DNA from: Thermomicrobiales bacterium
GTDB taxonomy: Bacteria > Chloroflexota > Chloroflexia > Thermomicrobiales > UBA6265
Assembly: GCA_019637585.1 (NCBI GenBank)
Contig: JAHBVL010000004.1
Span: 248,001 to 312,000 of the forward strand
DNA: 64,000 bases
Direction: 5' to 3'
The notes beneath the pieces were generated by a model, which had not been told where the DNA came from, searched no databases, and saw only the letters and a program-made list of their open reading frames with translations. Below are positions 61,817 through 64,000 of the stretch, one piece after another (positions within the stretch are counted from its first letter, which is position 1; every line of letters begins with the position of its first letter). Both the position numbers and the translations under genes were made by a program.

Positions 61817-63223
61817 ATGGTCGCAACACCAAAGCCTCAGGTGGAGATCGCTGAGTATCAGTACGGTTTCCGCGACGAAGAGGATTATTTTTTCAAAAGT
61901 GAACGCGGGCTCAATCGGGAGGTTGTCGAGAGCATTTCCCGCATGAAGCAGGAGCCCCAGTGGATGCTCGATTTCCGTCTCAAGGCATATGACCACTTCG
62001 TGAAGCGGCCGATGCCGACCTGGGGTGGCAACCTCGGCGAGATCGATTTCGACAACATCTACTACTACATCAAACCGGCCGAGAAACAGGGCAAGACCTG
62101 GGACGAGGTGCCGGAGTACATCAAGAACACCTTCGAAAAGCTGGGCATCCCGGAAGCGGAGCGGAAGTTCCTGGCCGGTGTCGGCGCGCAGTACGAATCG
62201 GAAGTGATCTACCACTCGCTGCGAGAGGATCTGGCCAAGCAGGGCGTGGTCTTCCTCGATATGGACGCCGCGGTCCGCGAGCATCCCGATCTGGTCAAGC
62301 AGTATTTCGGCACGATCATTCCGGCCAATGACAACAAGTTCGCCGCGCTGAACAGTGCGGTCTGGTCGGGAGGTTCGTTCATCTACGTACCCGAGGGCGT
62401 CAGGGTGGAGGTGCCGTTGCAGGCCTACTTCCGCATCAACGCCGAGAACATGGGGCAGTTTGAGCGGACGCTGATCATCTGCGCACCCGGCTCCTACGTG
62501 CACTACGTCGAGGGCTGTACCGCTCCGACCTACAGCACCGACAGCCTTCACTCGGCGGTGGTCGAGATCATCGTCCAGGAAGGCGCCCGCTGCCGCTACA
62601 CGACCATTCAGAACTGGTCGAAGAACGTCTACAACCTCGTCACCAAGCGAGCCGCTGCCTACAAGAACGCCACAATGGAGTGGGTCGACGGCAACCTCGG
62701 CTCGAAGCTGACGATGAAGTACCCTGCCGTCTGGCTGATGGAAGAGGGCGCCCGTGGCGAGATCCTCTCCGTCGCCTTTGCCGGTGACGGGCAGCACCAG
62801 GACGCCGGCGGCAAAGTGGTGCACGTCGCGCCGAACACCTCCTCACAGATCATCTCGAAGTCGATCTCCAAGGGCACCGGCCGGTCGTCCTATCGTGGAT
62901 TGGTGAAGGTGCATAAGGGCGCCGAGGACGTGCGCAGCAATGTCGTCTGCGACGCGCTCCTGCTCGACGAAACGAGCCGCACCGACACCTACCCCTACAT
63001 GGAGATCGAGGAGGAGAAGGTCTCGATCGGTCACGAGGCGACCGTCTCGAAGGTGGCTGAGGAGCAGATCTTCTATCTGCAGAGTCGTGGCATCTCCGAG
63101 GAGGAGGCCATGAGCATGATCGTCAATGGCTTTATCGAGCCGATTGCCAAGGAGCTCCCGCTGGAGTATGCGGTTGAGCTCAACCGGCTCATTCAGCTCG
63201 AGATGGAAGGGTCGGTTGGTTAA
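61817..63223 (+). CDS. sufB: SufB, Fe-S cluster scaffold subunit
   Basis: The start is ATG 61817, 7 nt after AGGAG. The 468-residue product has SufB features: [80 protein letters not shown] and [20 protein letters not shown]. The Cys in EGCTAP is the likely cluster ligand. With SufC and SufD it forms the scaffold that builds clusters. Its stop TAA shares a base with the sufD ATG (TAATG). Confidence 0.95.
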   Translation: MVATPKPQVEIAEYQYGFRDEEDYFFKSERGLNREVVESISRMKQEPQWMLDFRLKAYDHFVKRPMPTWGGNLGEIDFDNIYYYIKPAEKQGKTWDEVPEYIKNTFEKLGIPEAERKFLAGVGAQYESEVIYHSLREDLAKQGVVFLDMDAAVREHPDLVKQYFGTIIPANDNKFAALNSAVWSGGSFIYVPEGVRVEVPLQAYFRINAENMGQFERTLIICAPGSYVHYVEGCTAPTYSTDSLHSAVVEIIVQEGARCRYTTIQNWSKNVYNLVTKRAAAYKNATMEWVDGNLGSKLTMKYPAVWLMEEGARGEILSVAFAGDGQHQDAGGKVVHVAPNTSSQIISKSISKGTGRSSYRGLVKVHKGAEDVRSNVVCDALLLDETSRTDTYPYMEIEEEKVSIGHEATVSKVAEEQIFYLQSRGISEEEAMSMIVNGFIEPIAKELPLEYAVELNRLIQLEMEGSVG

Positions 63224-64000
63224 TGGAAGCGACATTGACAGCAGCAGAAGCCGCCACTGGCTTCAGCCGGGAGAGCGTCGAGGCGCTCTCCGCGGCCAAG
63301 CAGGAACCGACTTGGGTGCGAGATGCTCGTCTGGCGGCGTGGGCGACCTACGAGTCACTGCCATTCCCACAGCGAACCGATGAGGAGTGGCGGCGGACCG
63401 ATATCCGTGGTCTCAAGCTCGACCGGCTCACGCCATTTGCCGGATTGAGCGGTGAGGCTCCCTCGCCCGAGTCGGTGCTGGCCGGTTTCCGTGACGGCGG
63501 CATCTCGGACGAGAGCGCCCGGGCCGGCGTCAACATCCAGTCTGATGCCAGCGCCATCCTGACCGACGTGCATGCAGACTTGGCCGGCCAGGGGGTGATC
63601 TTTACCGATCTGGGCACGGCTATGGCTGAGCATGGCGACCTGGTCCGGAAGTACTTCATGACTGAGGCCGTTCCGGCCAGCTTCGGCAAATTCGAAGCGC
63701 TGCATGCGGCGCTTTGGCAGAGTGGCTCGTTCCTCTACGTGCCGAAAGGTGTCAGCGTCGAGCTGCCGTTCCGGTCGTTTGCCGTGGCCAGCGCGCCGGA
63801 GTCCTCGATCTTCACCCACACGCTGGTTGTCCTGGAAGAGGGAGCGGAAGCGTTCGTCGTGGACGCGTTCGGTTCCGAGACTCAGGAGAACCAGGCGCTG
63901 GCCTCGACGATCGTCGAGCTCAATCTTGGCAAGGGGAGCCAGCTGCGCTATGTCCAGGTTCAGGACTGGGGCCGGCACGCCTGGAATTTCATGACCGAGC
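63223..64000 (+). CDS. sufD: SufD, Fe-S assembly subunit (3' partial)
   Basis: The gene starts at ATG 63223, one base overlapping the sufB stop, and runs to the window edge. The 259 visible residues show the SufD/SufB-like beta-helix: QRTDEEWRRTDIRGLKLDRL, VIFTDLGTAMAEHGDLVRKY, GSFLYVPKGVSVELPFRSFA and LVVLEEGAEAFVVDAFGSET. The sequence ends in QDWGRHAWNFMTE. SufD forms the scaffold with SufB and helps iron entry. Later suf genes such as sufS and sufU would lie beyond the window. Confidence 0.93.
   Translation, partial: MEATLTAAEAATGFSRESVEALSAAKQEPTWVRDARLAAWATYESLPFPQRTDEEWRRTDIRGLKLDRLTPFAGLSGEAPSPESVLAGFRDGGISDESARAGVNIQSDASAILTDVHADLAGQGVIFTDLGTAMAEHGDLVRKYFMTEAVPASFGKFEALHAALWQSGSFLYVPKGVSVELPFRSFAVASAPESSIFTHTLVVLEEGAEAFVVDAFGSETQENQALASTIVELNLGKGSQLRYVQVQDWGRHAWNFMTE

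Noticed and set aside
61685-62824. Minus-strand open frame opposite sufB
   Set aside because: Antisense shadow of a clearly recognisable SufB gene. Its C-terminal repeated residues come from the GGGCAAA tract.

Overview
The window looks like part of a Chloroflexota chromosome, most likely class Thermomicrobia. Evidence: high-GC coding, many GTG starts, and exported proteins with Ala-Thr-Pro-rich linkers after Tat-like signals. It also carries the giant PMT/DUF2298 (YYY) membrane protein typical of Chloroflexota and archaea. The taxonomic call is inference from composition and gene families. No tRNA, rRNA, CRISPR array or intact transposase was seen.

Layout. 1-6.5 kb (+): a von Willebrand-factor-A cluster (Gln/Ser-rich tail protein cut by the window edge, DUF58, BatA-like, two-vWA protein), then a CorA transporter. 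7.5-16.6 kb (-): FrsA-like hydrolase with a macro-domain protein; ECF sigma factor with a long-linker anti-sigma factor; MsAcT-like SGNH hydrolase; HAF-repeat secreted protein; YihY protein; a small hypothetical. This stretch also holds a parS-like palindrome (12817) and a highly structured noncoding element (13618-13800). 16.9-25.6 kb: MlrC-type M81 metallopeptidase, ABC-2 exporter pair, large AAA/LuxR regulator, MFS transporter and DUF6069 protein, separated by intergenic repeats. 25.7-33.3 kb (-): envelope glycosylation operon (epimerase, GT4 glycosyltransferase, methyltransferase, 1508-aa PMT-YYY protein). 33.6-37.8 kb (+): FAD oxidoreductase, multicopper oxidase fused to a plastocyanin-like domain, and a Tat-exported ScyD-like propeller.

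38-47 kb (-): principal sigma factor, HesB/IscA-type Fe-S protein, and a peptide-ABC operon (two paralogous binding proteins, two permeases, a P1 aminopeptidase, no ATPase gene), with a NodB-type deacetylase upstream. 47.4-53.8 kb (+): a toastrack-like protein and a 1745-aa exported protein with eleven Cys-containing repeats, a YPNTG sorting-like motif and its own C-terminal sortase domain. 53.9-64 kb: an antitoxin/PIN-toxin pair, a rubredoxin-GltD-ferredoxin fusion oxidoreductase, an amphipathic-repeat stress protein, a D-2-hydroxyacid dehydrogenase, a TerC protein, an MntA/HepT toxin-antitoxin pair, a Fur-family regulator and sufC-sufB-sufD (sufD cut by the window end).

The most unusual content is the adhesin-like protein joined to a sortase, the structured element at 13.6 kb, a mobile-looking inverted-repeat element present twice (25.1 and 38.0 kb), and a motif shared upstream of fur and sufC.
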